A DNA stretch of 64,000 nucleotides from Pseudanabaena sp. (GTDB lineage: Bacteria; Cyanobacteriota; Cyanobacteriia; Pseudanabaenales; Pseudanabaenaceae). The stretch spans positions 62,001 to 126,000 of the forward strand of contig QBLS01000011.1 in NCBI GenBank assembly GCA_003249015.1. Reading direction: 5' to 3'. Below are positions 17,801 to 25,740 of this stretch, piece after piece; position 1 is the first letter of the stretch, and each line of letters starts with the position of its first letter. The notes under the pieces are model-generated. The model made no database searches, was not told the origin of the DNA, and saw nothing but the letters and a program-made list of their open reading frames with translations. Position numbers and translations under genes: made by a program.

Positions 17801-18338
17801 GAACGATCGCTTCATAGATCTTGTCAAGCTCTAAAAACTGACGGATATGCAGAGCGATCTTATAAATCAAAGATTCTCGTTGCTGCGATCGCTGTAGCTT
17901 TTGAGATAGTTTAGAGTGATCAATCGATCTGTGGATAGTTCTACGCAGTGATGCGGCGCTAATTTCATCTTTAACTAGGCAGTCTTCAGCCCCCGACCGC
18001 ATTGCGCTAGCAGCAATGGCACAATCACTTTTGCTAGCAAGTATGATTACAGATAAATCTTGAGAAAGTAATGAATTGCTGATCAGTCTCAGGAAATCAC
18101 TAGCTTCACCATCCAATAAATGAACAGCCAGCAAGGTAACGTCTGGTTGATGCGATTGCCAAAGATTCAGGGCATCGGCAACATTATTGGTGTCAAAGAT
18201 CTGGTAAGTGTAAGCAGTGTCAGTTTGGAGATGATGCTTATAAATAGACACATCTGCTATGTTGGGATCGATAATTAATACCTTCAACTGAGAAGGAAAT
18301 AATCGTTGATCATCCTTACCATCTGACAAATTAGACAT
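14865..18338 (-). CDS. REC-GAF(cyanobacteriochrome)-PAS-HK-REC-REC-HPt hybrid kinase
   Basis: 1157 residues from ATG 18338; a TTG at 18407 would add 23. Order: receiver-like domain (about 15-135) with VLIIDPN but LLAVHLLDG, so the phospho-acceptor Asp is Ala; GAF (about 160-330) with DTCF (Cys225) and PCHIQLL (Cys253), the two cysteines of DXCF cyanobacteriochromes; PAS (about 355-470); HisKA with MSHEIRTPMN (His501); HATPase; a second receiver with VLIVDRDLQ; a third with MDIQMPVMDG (Asp925); and HPt with NHSLKGG (His1098). A complete phosphorelay in one chain, likely light-regulated (inference). The output partner is not adjacent. Confidence 0.9.
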   Translation of the reverse strand: MSNLSDGKDDQRLFPSQLKVLIIDPNIADVSIYKHHLQTDTAYTYQIFDTNNVADALNLWQSHQPDVTLLAVHLLDGEASDFLRLISNSLLSQDLSVIILASKSDCAIAASAMRSGAEDCLVKDEISAASLRRTIHRSIDHSKLSQKLQRSQQRESLIYKIALHIRQFLELDKIYEAIVQDVKHFLQADRTVIYKFNPNMSGTIVAEAVDEPWDKSLNANIIDTCFRDNLGGAYREGKIFAANDILKANLTPCHIQLLQRFQVKANLVVPIVLPESPNFYVQINNNSESTLWGLLIVHQCANTRNWEDVDFRLLQQLSVQLAIAIQQAELYQNLQYLNYELEAKVRQRTEELRQSEELLKVSFDNAPVGMATLDLSGKFLTVNREICKIYGYTAADLLQLRAVDITHPDCVEQTLDGLQQLLICEATTVVLEKQYIHRSGYVVDAISRVSLIYDVAQNPLQFVINVEDVTQRKQDEAKLAAAKVAEASNKAKSEFLATMSHEIRTPMNAVIGMAGLLADTDLSPQQQQFVSTIRQGGEVLLSVINKILDFSRIESGNVELEEHPFDLYEFIEDILDLLASHAVEKSLEIESLISPDVPKQILGDSTCLRQILVNLIGNAIKFTENGEILVTVKSSLFDASTNTYRFDFSVIDTGVGIAEDALSRLFKPFSQADSSITRQYGGTGLGLAISKQLCRLMGGEMEVKSVINQGTTFNFFFCAQAISTEPEAIAPELIGKRMLLISVSKTLQQLARIYGSVWQMSVHTTSSEIEALQILENHSFDVLIVDRDLQEIDGLVFATNICDVFAGLPIILLTSIANAEVSKSRCISGYQTKPITASKLYRALLNTFAETTDIESTHQDDEVNVDSEYATRYPFQILVVEDNSINQQILLMMLEKLGYQGEAVGNGLEAINALHRQAYDLIFMDIQMPVMDGLAACQSIRQIPDRNPWIIGLSANAFRESREAALDSGMDDYLTKPLKFEELASTIKKLSQKLSPRSTDNSKPATIETIQDPQYALDSTVNIDRSITLSGVYFQTNFATLGLVVVEEETLIHLEQCIGKQALSDVVESYILESGQSIARMKTACEQRDLAKISFENHSLKGGCATLGASRLTSICKELSQVCKTADHPSKFKTIDIVLQQLELEFLKVSEVLRQRF

Positions 18339-18436
18339 TAATGAGGTATAAAAAATTTTATTATTTTTTAATTGTACCCAACTACACGTAAGGGTGTTAA
18401 TAATCAAAAATTCTGAAAGCTGTGGCTGTTGTCAGT

Positions 18437-18497
18437 CAAAACCAGAAGACGAGTGGAGGCGGCGCTTCGCGCCGCCTCCACTCGTCTTCTGGTTTTG
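18437..18497. repeat. perfect 29-bp-arm hairpin
   Basis: 61 nt with perfect 29-base arms (outer part CAAAACCAGAAGACGAGTGG, inner tip GGCGC) and loop TTC. It lies between the DUF3288 gene and the large kinase start. Among the longest perfect palindromes in the window. Confidence 0.9.
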
Positions 18498-18526
18498 AAG
18501 TCAGCGCAAAGCGCTGTAGTACTGAG

Positions 18527-18814
18527 TCACGCCCAGTCATCCTGACCTTCATCTTGCACCATATAGACTCGCCCGATCGCGTGAATCTGCCTTGACTTGA
18601 CAAATAGCTCTTCCTCGCTCAATCCCCAACTAGTAAGCACTTTAAGCAAATCTGCTTGAATATCACGAGCGCCGAGAAAACCCTTGTAGCGAATAATTAA
18701 CCTTGCTAAGTCAGCGTAACTACGGTTGTTGGGAACAGTTTGGGTCAATAATTCATTAACTATTTGCCGATCTTTGGTGTATTGGGGATGGCGCTGATCT
18801 TTTTTTTCTGCCAT
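18527..18814 (-). CDS. DUF3288 family protein
   Basis: 95 residues, ATG 18814. The pattern HPQYTKDRQIVNELL, then ADLARLIIRYKGFLGARDIQADL, WGLSEEELF and SRQIHAIGRVY matches the cyanobacteria-specific DUF3288 family. Function unknown for the family. No membrane segment or signal. Flanked on both sides by hairpins, so likely its own transcript. Confidence 0.85.
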   Translation of the reverse strand: MAEKKDQRHPQYTKDRQIVNELLTQTVPNNRSYADLARLIIRYKGFLGARDIQADLLKVLTSWGLSEEELFVKSRQIHAIGRVYMVQDEGQDDWA

Positions 18815-18835
18815 AGAGTTTATTACAGCATTGGC

Positions 18836-18858
18836 TGTCCGCTACGCGGACAGCCAAT
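18836..18858. terminator. short hairpin upstream of the DUF3288 gene
   Basis: GGCTGTCCGC TAC GCGGACAGCC, 10-bp perfect arms with a three-base loop. It lies between the 385-residue gene and the DUF3288 gene. Confidence 0.6.
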
Positions 18859-18908
18859 GGTTTTGATCTTTTTAAATTAAGGTTGGCTGAGCGGAGCCGA
18901 AGCCGTGA

Positions 18909-20066
18909 CTAATTGCGTAAAATAATCACGCCTTCGCCCGTAACGGGTGTTCGCGCAACTATGTGATTTTCAGTGTCAGCAACAAATAACTTCTGGAAAT
19001 TTAGCGATCGCGAGCGGCTTTGCAGATCATCTACCAACTGTTTTTGTTGACTAGGATCTAGCTCATACCACCCAGAATTTAGCGCCACAATCAAGCGTCC
19101 ACGCTTGAAATTGGTTTGTACGGAACCTAGCAAAGATTCACCATATTGTTTCGCCACTTCAGAAACTTGGTTTTGAACCTTGGCGATCGCAATTTGCTCG
19201 GCTGTCAAAGGTACATCACCAGTTTCTGGCTTAACTAAGTCTGTGACCGCTGGTGGTTGCGATTGGGTTTGCTTGCTAGGCTTGACGATGGGCGCGGGAC
19301 TGGCGGCAACTTTCTTGACATTGCGGCTATGGGAAGGCGAAGGCTTCAGAAGGATCACTAAAGAAAATAATGTCACCAAAGCTATAGTCCCAGCTCGCTT
19401 GTTAAAAATACGTTGCACTTCCTCAGATAGCGGCACTTGCTGAGCGATCCCCGAAATTGAACGCCAAATGGGAGCCGTAGCAGTGACTGTTTTTTTCCAA
19501 ATGTCATTGGCTTGGAGGTCGTTCCAATATTTAACTAGAGAAGGAGTTGCGGCGGCTTTGGCAGAAACTTTTTGCCAGATATTTGTAGCGATCGGATCGA
19601 GTTTATTAACGGTAATCTGGAGAAATTCTAAAATCTTGGGGGTGACTTGCTCTTTCACAAATTTCCAAGCAATGCCAAACTCTTGCTCAATCTGGGCAAC
19701 CAAGGGAGAAACTGGCTCGGTCGAAGCATTTAAAAGGGCAACTGGCTCACCATTTTCATCAAGGGGCAATGGCTGACCATCTAGATTTTGCTTTAACTTG
19801 CTCAATGTGGAGATTGTTGCCGCGATCGCCTTTGCCGAGAAACCCTTTGCTATAACTAGAGCCTTGTCTAGATTAGGGTTGCTAGATGCTGACTCTTGGG
19901 GCGTGGCTGTGTCGGTAAGCTTAGTTTGCAGATTAAGCAGAGCTGGCAACAAACCATTAACAAGCTTTAGCAGTAGCATCTGTAGTTGAGGCTGTACTTT
20001 TGTCCATGTTTGGCTCACTTGCTGAGATAAGCGCTCAATTATCTCTTTGCTTTTGTTTTCTGTCAT
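18909..20066 (-). CDS. hypothetical cyanobacterial protein with one central membrane segment
   Basis: 385 residues. No family named with confidence. An amphipathic N-terminal half with repeated Trp/Lys-rich helices, one hydrophobic segment TIALVTLFSLVILL (about 227-240), a Ser/Pro/Lys linker, then a compact C-terminal domain (about 285-385: VQTNFKRGRLIVALNSGWYELDPSQQ, VADTENHIVARTPVTGEGVIIL). Probably a single-pass protein with the C-terminal domain on one side of the membrane. The gene stands alone between hairpins. Confidence 0.7.
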   Translation of the reverse strand: MTENKSKEIIERLSQQVSQTWTKVQPQLQMLLLKLVNGLLPALLNLQTKLTDTATPQESASSNPNLDKALVIAKGFSAKAIAATISTLSKLKQNLDGQPLPLDENGEPVALLNASTEPVSPLVAQIEQEFGIAWKFVKEQVTPKILEFLQITVNKLDPIATNIWQKVSAKAAATPSLVKYWNDLQANDIWKKTVTATAPIWRSISGIAQQVPLSEEVQRIFNKRAGTIALVTLFSLVILLKPSPSHSRNVKKVAASPAPIVKPSKQTQSQPPAVTDLVKPETGDVPLTAEQIAIAKVQNQVSEVAKQYGESLLGSVQTNFKRGRLIVALNSGWYELDPSQQKQLVDDLQSRSRSLNFQKLFVADTENHIVARTPVTGEGVIILRN

Positions 20067-20575
20067 AACTAACTCCTGTCACAATTCGCATCACAATTCA
20101 TGCTGTTGCCATGAAAGCTATCACAGTTTATGCAAGCACAGCAATATGTATCGTAAAGTAACAGTTGCTCATCTTAGGTTTTTATAGCTGTAGTCATTCT
20201 TGGACATAAAACCCAGAAGCTAGTGGTGGCGCAATGCCACTAGCTTCTGGGTTTGGGTTTGTTTCCCCGCCGAAGGCGGGGGAACAAACCAGTAGTCACT
20301 TGCTTGAAAAGCACTATATGTGTAAAGCCTTTTCAACTTGATATAAGTAGATCGGGTCATCCTTGATATAGTTAAGTAAGCTAAATTACTCATCTGTTTT
20401 ATAAAAATCGAGAATCGGTTTCACAATAAAGATACTGAGATTAGCTGTTATAGCCTCTTATGGCTTCAAATAGTAAGGAAAATTTTTGAAATCTCAGCTA
20501 AGCTGCGATTCACAAAGATTTATCCAGTTTTGCGTTTGTTCAGTTCAAATACTTAGTTAATATTTCTGAAATACT
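20067..20575. other. 509-bp divergent spacer with two hairpins
   Basis: Between the divergent 385-residue gene and the GT4 gene. Holds hairpins at 20208-20254 (AAACCCAGAAGCTAGTGG arms) and 20256-20290 (tip CCCCGCC GAA GGCGGGG). The 250 bp before the GT4 start are AT-rich and probably carry its promoter. No ORF or RNA gene recognised. Confidence 0.6.
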
Positions 20576-21769
20576 ATGCGAATTCTCGCTCTAGCTTGGG
20601 AATTTCCACCGCGCATTATTGGAGGAATTTCTCGCCATGTAGCAGAGCTTTACCCTGAAGTTGTTAAGCGCAGACATGAAGTACATCTAATTACTGTAGC
20701 GATCGCAGATGAACCTTTAGAGGTAGTAGTTGATGGTATTCATGTTTATCGCATTCCTGTGGAATCTAGTCACGATTTTTTCCATTGGGTCGCGCAAATG
20801 AATACAAATATGTTGCATTTTGCCAAGGAGTTCTTGTCGAATAATGCTGAATTTTCTATAGATTTGCTCCATGCCCATGACTGGCTAGTTGAAGCAGCAG
20901 CGCTTACTTTAACAAGGGAGTTTAATATTCCGCTTGTAACTACCATTCATGCCACTGAGTATGGGCGCTGTAATGGCATTCACAATGATACGCAGCGATA
21001 TATCCATCACAAGGAGATTCAACTGACCCAAGCTTCACAGCGAGTGATTGTTTGCTCTGAATATATGCGCGGTGAATTGCAACGAGCGCTTGGTTGTCCT
21101 ACTGACAAAACTGATGTGGTCTACAACGGACTCAGTAATGAACGTTGGGGAAATATCGCTGCTGAGCATAAATGCGACATGGTGTCTTTAAAAAAGCAAT
21201 ATGCCGATCCTGAAGAAGCAGTGATTTATTTTGTAGGACGAATTACCTACGAAAAAGGAATCTATGTGCTTCTCAATGCCATGCCCAAAATAATCGCTGC
21301 AATGGAAGATAAAGTTCGCCTTGTCATTATTGGCACTGGGGATGCCTATTCAATTTTGTTGCAGCGCCAAGCTTGGGATCTGGGGATTTATCACAAGGTT
21401 CTATTTACAGGATTCATGGCTGATGCTGATTTCTGGCAATTTCAAAAGATTGCTAGCTGTGCTGTTTTTCCAAGCCTATACGAACCCTTTGGGATCGTGG
21501 CTCTTGAGAGCTTTGCGGCAAGAGTTCCCCTCGTGGTTTCTGATACGGGTGGTTTGCCTGAAGTAGTGCGACACCAAGTTACGGGGATCGTCACTAAAGT
21601 AAATGATACTAATTCCTTGGCTGATGGCATTATCAGTGTGCTGCGTGATCCCGACTATGCTCAAACTCTCGTAAGCAATGCCCAGCACGATTTGAAGGAG
21701 CGTTTTGCTTGGGATTTACTTGCTGCTCAAACTGAAGATACTTTTATGAAAGCTGTAAAAGTTGGATAG
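20576..21769 (+). CDS. glycosyltransferase family 4 (group 1) protein
   Basis: 397 residues with a GT-B fold. The N-terminal domain starts MRILALAWEFPPRIIGGISRHV, a nucleotide-sugar glycosyltransferase opening also seen in glycogen synthases. The C-terminal domain has FVGRITYEKGIYVLL, PSLYEPFGIVALES with the conserved E-x7-E pattern, and SDTGGLPEVV. No membrane segment. Donor and acceptor cannot be told. The N-terminal GGISRHVAEL suggests a glucan or maltose-1-phosphate-related enzyme, but this is inference. A hairpin (21768-21792) overlaps the stop codon. Confidence 0.87.
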   Translation: MRILALAWEFPPRIIGGISRHVAELYPEVVKRRHEVHLITVAIADEPLEVVVDGIHVYRIPVESSHDFFHWVAQMNTNMLHFAKEFLSNNAEFSIDLLHAHDWLVEAAALTLTREFNIPLVTTIHATEYGRCNGIHNDTQRYIHHKEIQLTQASQRVIVCSEYMRGELQRALGCPTDKTDVVYNGLSNERWGNIAAEHKCDMVSLKKQYADPEEAVIYFVGRITYEKGIYVLLNAMPKIIAAMEDKVRLVIIGTGDAYSILLQRQAWDLGIYHKVLFTGFMADADFWQFQKIASCAVFPSLYEPFGIVALESFAARVPLVVSDTGGLPEVVRHQVTGIVTKVNDTNSLADGIISVLRDPDYAQTLVSNAQHDLKERFAWDLLAAQTEDTFMKAVKVG

Positions 21770-21840
21770 AGGTGGCGCAAAGCGCCACCTCTTATAAAAT
21801 CAGATGTAGTTCCGCCCGCGTAGCGGGCGGAACTACATCT
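21768..21840. terminator. two hairpins after the GT4 gene
   Basis: AGAGGTGGCGC AAA GCGCCACCTCT (21768-21792, including the last bases of the stop codon) and AGATGTAGTTCCGCCCGC GTA plus its complement (21802-21840). The second shares the core GTTCCGCCCGC GTA GCGGGCGGAAC with the hairpin at 27670-27720, but has different outer arms. Confidence 0.8.
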
Positions 21841-22135
21841 GGCTACTTAATGATTGATGATAGTGCTTTTAATAGGGGGATTTCGCAGTTCTGATGGTGA
21901 AGGTAGTAAAGACAAAATCACTGTCAAAAGAGAGATGGAAACCATACTGCCGATGAAAAACTTCACAAACCATAACTCAATCGGGTCAGGGTTCGATTTT
22001 GATTTTGGTGAATTCATAGTTATTGGGATAAATAATCAGTAGAAAGATGATGTGAAAGGCTTATTAGTCAAAGCATTGGATCTGCGGCTTCTTTCAGCCA
22101 AAGCGTTCAAGCAACATTGGACATTTTTAATTAGC
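21841..22135. other. 295-bp spacer without a credible gene
   Basis: Between the convergent GT4 and GIY-YIG genes, after the hairpin pair. A 62-codon open frame (21854-22042) has no ribosome-binding site or family resemblance. Nothing else recognised. Confidence 0.5.
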
Positions 22136-22759
22136 CTAGTTAATAAAGGGAGTTTGCCAAAAACTCCAATTCTCTTTGTTGAATGGCGATCGCCACTTTT
22201 CGATCAAAATACGCTCTAGTTGTTGACGGGGTCGAGTTGCTAGGGGAGCATCCCACCAAAAGGTCATCACTATTTGAGTAGGAAGTTTATGGGTGATATG
22301 TAGCTCTCTGTAGTTTATAAGGTAGCGCTTGCAGTCATGAACACCTTTCCATCGTTGCGAAGAACGGCAAGTCTCTCCTATATATAATATGACGGAAGAT
22401 TGTAAAGAATTACCTAGATCTATAACAAAGTATACACAGGCATCACCAGCATCGTCATGAGGCAAACGATAGAATTCGGCGGGTTGAATCTTGAGATTAA
22501 AAGGATTAATCGCGTGGGGATCGCAGTGACTTGACGGTAGGTCAAATAGAGAACCTTGTATGGCTGGGATCATTGTGGAGATAGAACTCTGGTAATTAAT
22601 AATCGCCTGTTTCCATAACTGTAAAGATTGACTTCCCATGACATAATCTGCACCACTGTCATAGAGTCGAGAATTGTGCTGAATTCCTTCACTAAAGAGC
22701 GATCCCTGTTCGTGGTTAATCTTGCTTTTACTGCTGTAGGGGGTGGGGTGATCGCTCAT
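22136..22759 (-). CDS. GIY-YIG domain protein
   Basis: 207 residues. The GIY-YIG module lies in the second half: ACVYFVIDLG as the GIY strand variant, VILYIGETCRSSQRWKGVHDCKRY with YIG and the following Arg, and FWWDAPLATRPRQQLERILIEKWRSPFN with the catalytic-type Glu. The first 95 residues are low in homology and may be a linker or DNA-binding tail. GIY-YIG enzymes cut DNA in repair or mobile contexts; the role here is unknown. Divergent from dus. Confidence 0.75.
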   Translation of the reverse strand: MSDHPTPYSSKSKINHEQGSLFSEGIQHNSRLYDSGADYVMGSQSLQLWKQAIINYQSSISTMIPAIQGSLFDLPSSHCDPHAINPFNLKIQPAEFYRLPHDDAGDACVYFVIDLGNSLQSSVILYIGETCRSSQRWKGVHDCKRYLINYRELHITHKLPTQIVMTFWWDAPLATRPRQQLERILIEKWRSPFNKENWSFWQTPFIN

Positions 22760-22814
22760 ACTAAATATGTTAAGTTGTTGGTAATTCGGCCAGTGTAAAC
22801 CGATGGAGATTTAA

Positions 22815-23873
22815 TTGGGATTGGTTTTTGTGACTTCTAAACTGCCACCACCAATATTAACTGGGCAACCGTTAACCGCCCTTGCACCCATGCAGGATGT
22901 CACGGACTTAGCTTTTATGCAGATGCTCAGTGACTACGGCTGTCCTGATTATTATGTGACTGAGTATTTTCGGGTCTATGCAAACTCGAATCTTGACAAA
23001 AATATCCTGAAATCAATCACTCGCAACGAGACGGGACGACCTGTTTTTGCTCAGTTAATTGGCGAAAGTATTCCTGATATTTTGCGAATCGTGCAGCAAC
23101 TCAGTAAATATGCAATCGCAGGCATTGATCTAAATCTAGGCTGTCCTGCGCCGCGAGTCTATCGCAAAAATGTCGGCGGTGGGCTGCTGCGGGAGCCTGA
23201 AACCATTGAGCGTATTTTTGATGCCATGCGATCGCAAATTTCAGGGCTGTTTACCGTAAAAATGCGGGTGGGATTTGACTCAACGGATAATTTTGAGAAG
23301 TTGTTGCAGCTAATTAATACCTACGAAATTGATTTATTAAGCTTGCATGGGCGCACGGTTAGGGAGCTATATCGGGGCGAAGTGCATTATGACTTGATTG
23401 GTCAAGCGGTGCAGACTGTAAATTGTCCAGTGTTAGCCAATGGCAATATTACCTCCCACCTCAAGGCGGCACAGGTTTTGCAAGAGACAGGAGCCGCAGG
23501 GGTGATGATTGGGCGTTCTGCAATTCGGAATCCTTGGATTTTTCAACAAATTCGCGATTATTTTGCAGGTCAACCGATTAAAGTAACTACCCTTGCCGAT
23601 GTTTATCAATATATTCAGCATTTGTTTGCGATTACCAGCCGCGAAGATCTTAGAGAAAAATCCCATGTCAATTGTTTGAAGAAGTTTCTTAATTTCATTG
23701 GTACAGGTATTGATGATCAAGGTAATTTCCTATCAGAAATGCGATTGGTACAGTCCAAGCAAGAGCTTTTTGAGCTTTGTGATCGCCACTTACTAACCAA
23801 TCCCGATCTTCCCTTTGCGATCGAGCCGTATGACAATTTAGTAGCCCGCCCCAGTTGCGAATCTAATGAATAA
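22815..23873 (+). CDS. tRNA-dihydrouridine synthase (Dus family)
   Basis: 352 residues, start TTG 22815 or GTG 22830. FMN-binding TIM barrel: LTALAPMQDVTDLAFM, VTEYFRV, VFAQLIGES, IDLNLGCPAPRVYRKNVGGGLL with the catalytic Cys, TVKMRVGFD, SLHGRTVRELYRG, VLANGNI, GVMIGRSAIRNPW. It reduces specific uridines of tRNA to dihydrouridine using NADPH. The ATG of the next gene overlaps its end by 8 nt, so the two are probably co-transcribed. Confidence 0.9.
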   Translation: MGLVFVTSKLPPPILTGQPLTALAPMQDVTDLAFMQMLSDYGCPDYYVTEYFRVYANSNLDKNILKSITRNETGRPVFAQLIGESIPDILRIVQQLSKYAIAGIDLNLGCPAPRVYRKNVGGGLLREPETIERIFDAMRSQISGLFTVKMRVGFDSTDNFEKLLQLINTYEIDLLSLHGRTVRELYRGEVHYDLIGQAVQTVNCPVLANGNITSHLKAAQVLQETGAAGVMIGRSAIRNPWIFQQIRDYFAGQPIKVTTLADVYQYIQHLFAITSREDLREKSHVNCLKKFLNFIGTGIDDQGNFLSEMRLVQSKQELFELCDRHLLTNPDLPFAIEPYDNLVARPSCESNE

Positions 23874-25101
23874 AAATATGCCCAAATTTAGCAACTTTCA
23901 AACTGTTGTCTCAACCTTGACCAAGCAACAAACCCAATCAACGTATCAAAGAGTTTTAACTTTGGGATTGAGTTTCTGCGTTTTGGTTTTTATAATTTTT
24001 AACTTAGAAACTTTGTCGGCAAAGGCAAGCGATCGCAATTTCTTGAATGTGTCTCTGGACTTCATCAATGAATACAAGTTACCCAAACAGTCCTTTGAGA
24101 ATACTCCCGTTGGTGGACTCTCGGGGCTTGCCTATGATCGCTTTGAAAATGTCTTTTATGCCGTTTCCGATGATCGCAGCGAGTTTGCTCCTGCCCGATT
24201 TTATACGCTCAAATTAAAGTTTGATCCTGAGCGTCCCCAACTTGATGAAGTAGAAGTAATTGGCGTAGATATTCTCAAAGATAAAAATGGTAATACCTAT
24301 CCTCAAGGAGAAGTTGATCCCGAAGGAATTGCGCTCACGGGCGATCGCACAGTCCTTATTGCTAGTGAAGGCGTGACGAGTAGACAAATTGCGCCATTCA
24401 TTGATGAATTTGATCTGCTCACGGGCAAGCGATTACGCAGCCTCCCCATTCCCTCCCGATATCTATTTGAGTCAGACCAAAAGAGTTCCCGAATTGGCAA
24501 AACAGAAATCAAGCCAGAACCGCAGGGAGTCAGAGATAATCTTGGCTTTGAGTCCTTGACTGTAGTGCGGGACTCCCAAGGTGATCCCTATCGTGTATTT
24601 GCGATTACCGAAGAGGCTCTGTCGCAGGATACTCAAGCTGATGTACAACAACCTTCTGAAAGTCGCTTTCTCCATTATTTAGTTGGTAATATCTCGCCCC
24701 TAATCATTGCCGAACATCGCTATCCTGTGGAAGCGATCGCGCCACCCGTTAACCAAAGAGGAGTAAATGAGATTATTGCCATTGATCGGGGTGGACATTT
24801 TCTGACCCTTGAGCGTTCCAATGGCGAGAATGGACTAAGTGCAAAAATCTGGCAAATTTTTACAGGCGATGCCAATGACACCTCAGCAATCAAAAGTTTT
24901 CGGACTGCTCCCAATGTGCGTTCTATTCGTAAGAAGTTAGTACTTGACTTAGCAGATTTGGGAATTAAGCTGGATAATTTAGAAGGTATGGCGATTGGCC
25001 CTAAACTTGCAGATGGCTCCCAAAGCTTGATTTTAGTCAGTGACGATAACTTCAGTAATAATCAATTCACTCAGTTCTTATTGTTTCGACTCAATCGCTA
25101 A
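23866..25101 (+). CDS. esterase-like activity of phytase family protein, exported
   Basis: 411 residues. A hydrophobic segment at about 29-47 (VLTLGLSFCVLVFIIFNL) suggests a signal anchor. The rest fits the phytase-like beta-propeller family (PF13449): GGLSGLAYDRFENVFYAVSDD, GEVDPEGIALTGDRTVLIASEG, NLGFESLTVV, NEIIAIDRGGHFLTLER, NLEGMAIGP, LILVSDDNFS. Known members are secreted phosphodiesterase- or phytase-like proteins; the actual substrate is unknown. Starts 8 nt inside dus. Ends 7 nt before a hairpin with a T-run. Confidence 0.8.
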   Translation: MNKNMPKFSNFQTVVSTLTKQQTQSTYQRVLTLGLSFCVLVFIIFNLETLSAKASDRNFLNVSLDFINEYKLPKQSFENTPVGGLSGLAYDRFENVFYAVSDDRSEFAPARFYTLKLKFDPERPQLDEVEVIGVDILKDKNGNTYPQGEVDPEGIALTGDRTVLIASEGVTSRQIAPFIDEFDLLTGKRLRSLPIPSRYLFESDQKSSRIGKTEIKPEPQGVRDNLGFESLTVVRDSQGDPYRVFAITEEALSQDTQADVQQPSESRFLHYLVGNISPLIIAEHRYPVEAIAPPVNQRGVNEIIAIDRGGHFLTLERSNGENGLSAKIWQIFTGDANDTSAIKSFRTAPNVRSIRKKLVLDLADLGIKLDNLEGMAIGPKLADGSQSLILVSDDNFSNNQFTQFLLFRLNR

Positions 25102-25108
25102 TAAAGTT

Positions 25109-25143
25109 AAATTTTTTCGCCCGCTACGCGGGCGAAAAAATTT
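25109..25143. terminator. hairpin between phytase-like gene and LMW-PTP
   Basis: AAATTTTTTCGCCCGC TAC GCGGGCGAAAAAATTT, perfect 16-bp arms. A-run and T-run edges make it a good bidirectional terminator between convergent genes. Confidence 0.8.
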
Positions 25144-25168
25144 GAGTAAGCGCAACGCGCTGCCATTT

Positions 25169-25633
25169 CTATTTAAGAGCCTTCAGCAGTCCACCACAGG
25201 CATCAAATAACAAATCAATTACATAATTAAATCCATCAGCGCCGCCATAGTAAGGATCGGGAACCTCTTTATCAGGGTAGCTTTGGCAATAATCACACAT
25301 CATCTTGACTTTGTTGGCAAATTTCCCTTCTTTGTCTAAGGCTAAAATATTGCGATAGTTGTCTTTATCCATTGCCAAGATTAAATCAAACTCTTGTAAG
25401 TCCTTAGCTTGAAATTGCCGCGCTGAACCGACAAAAGTTAAGCCGCGAGCCTTTGCTGCTGATCGCATTCGGCTATCTGGCAAAGCGCCAATATGCCAGC
25501 CACCCGTACCTGCGGAATCACATTCAAAGCGATCGCTTAAATTTTCTTTTAAGAGCAAATGATTCATAATATTTTCCGCCGCAGGCGATCGGCAGATATT
25601 TCCGAGACAGACAAATAAAAGTTTTTGAGTCAT
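25169..25633 (-). CDS. low molecular weight protein-tyrosine phosphatase
   Basis: 154 residues, the family's length. P-loop VCLGNICRSPAAE with Cys9 and Arg15 (C-x5-R) and the general-acid loop VPDPYYGG with its Asp are both present. FDLILAMDKDNYRNIL is the conserved middle block. It hydrolyses phosphotyrosine in cytoplasmic targets, often linked to exopolysaccharide control in bacteria (family knowledge). No cognate kinase is adjacent. Confidence 0.92.
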   Translation of the reverse strand: MTQKLLFVCLGNICRSPAAENIMNHLLLKENLSDRFECDSAGTGGWHIGALPDSRMRSAAKARGLTFVGSARQFQAKDLQEFDLILAMDKDNYRNILALDKEGKFANKVKMMCDYCQSYPDKEVPDPYYGGADGFNYVIDLLFDACGGLLKALK

Positions 25634-25681
25634 ACTTCCTTCCTTAAGTAATCATTGTGGTGCGGCGGAGCCGAGCCACTT

Positions 25682-25732
25682 CCAGAATAATGTTGAAAGT
25701 ACTGCTTTGCAGAGCTTTCAACATTATTCTGG
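25682..25732. terminator. hairpin between LMW-PTP and iron-alcohol dehydrogenase
   Basis: CCAGAATAATGTTGAAAG arm and its complement CTTTCAACATTATTCTGG around a GC tip. It lies between the dehydrogenase stop and the LMW-PTP start, which run the same way. Confidence 0.65.
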
Positions 25733-25740
25733 GTTTAGGT

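Noticed and set aside
21854-22042. 62-codon forward frame after the GT4 gene
   Set aside because: No ribosome-binding site or recognisable domain; the spacer also has weak codon structure.
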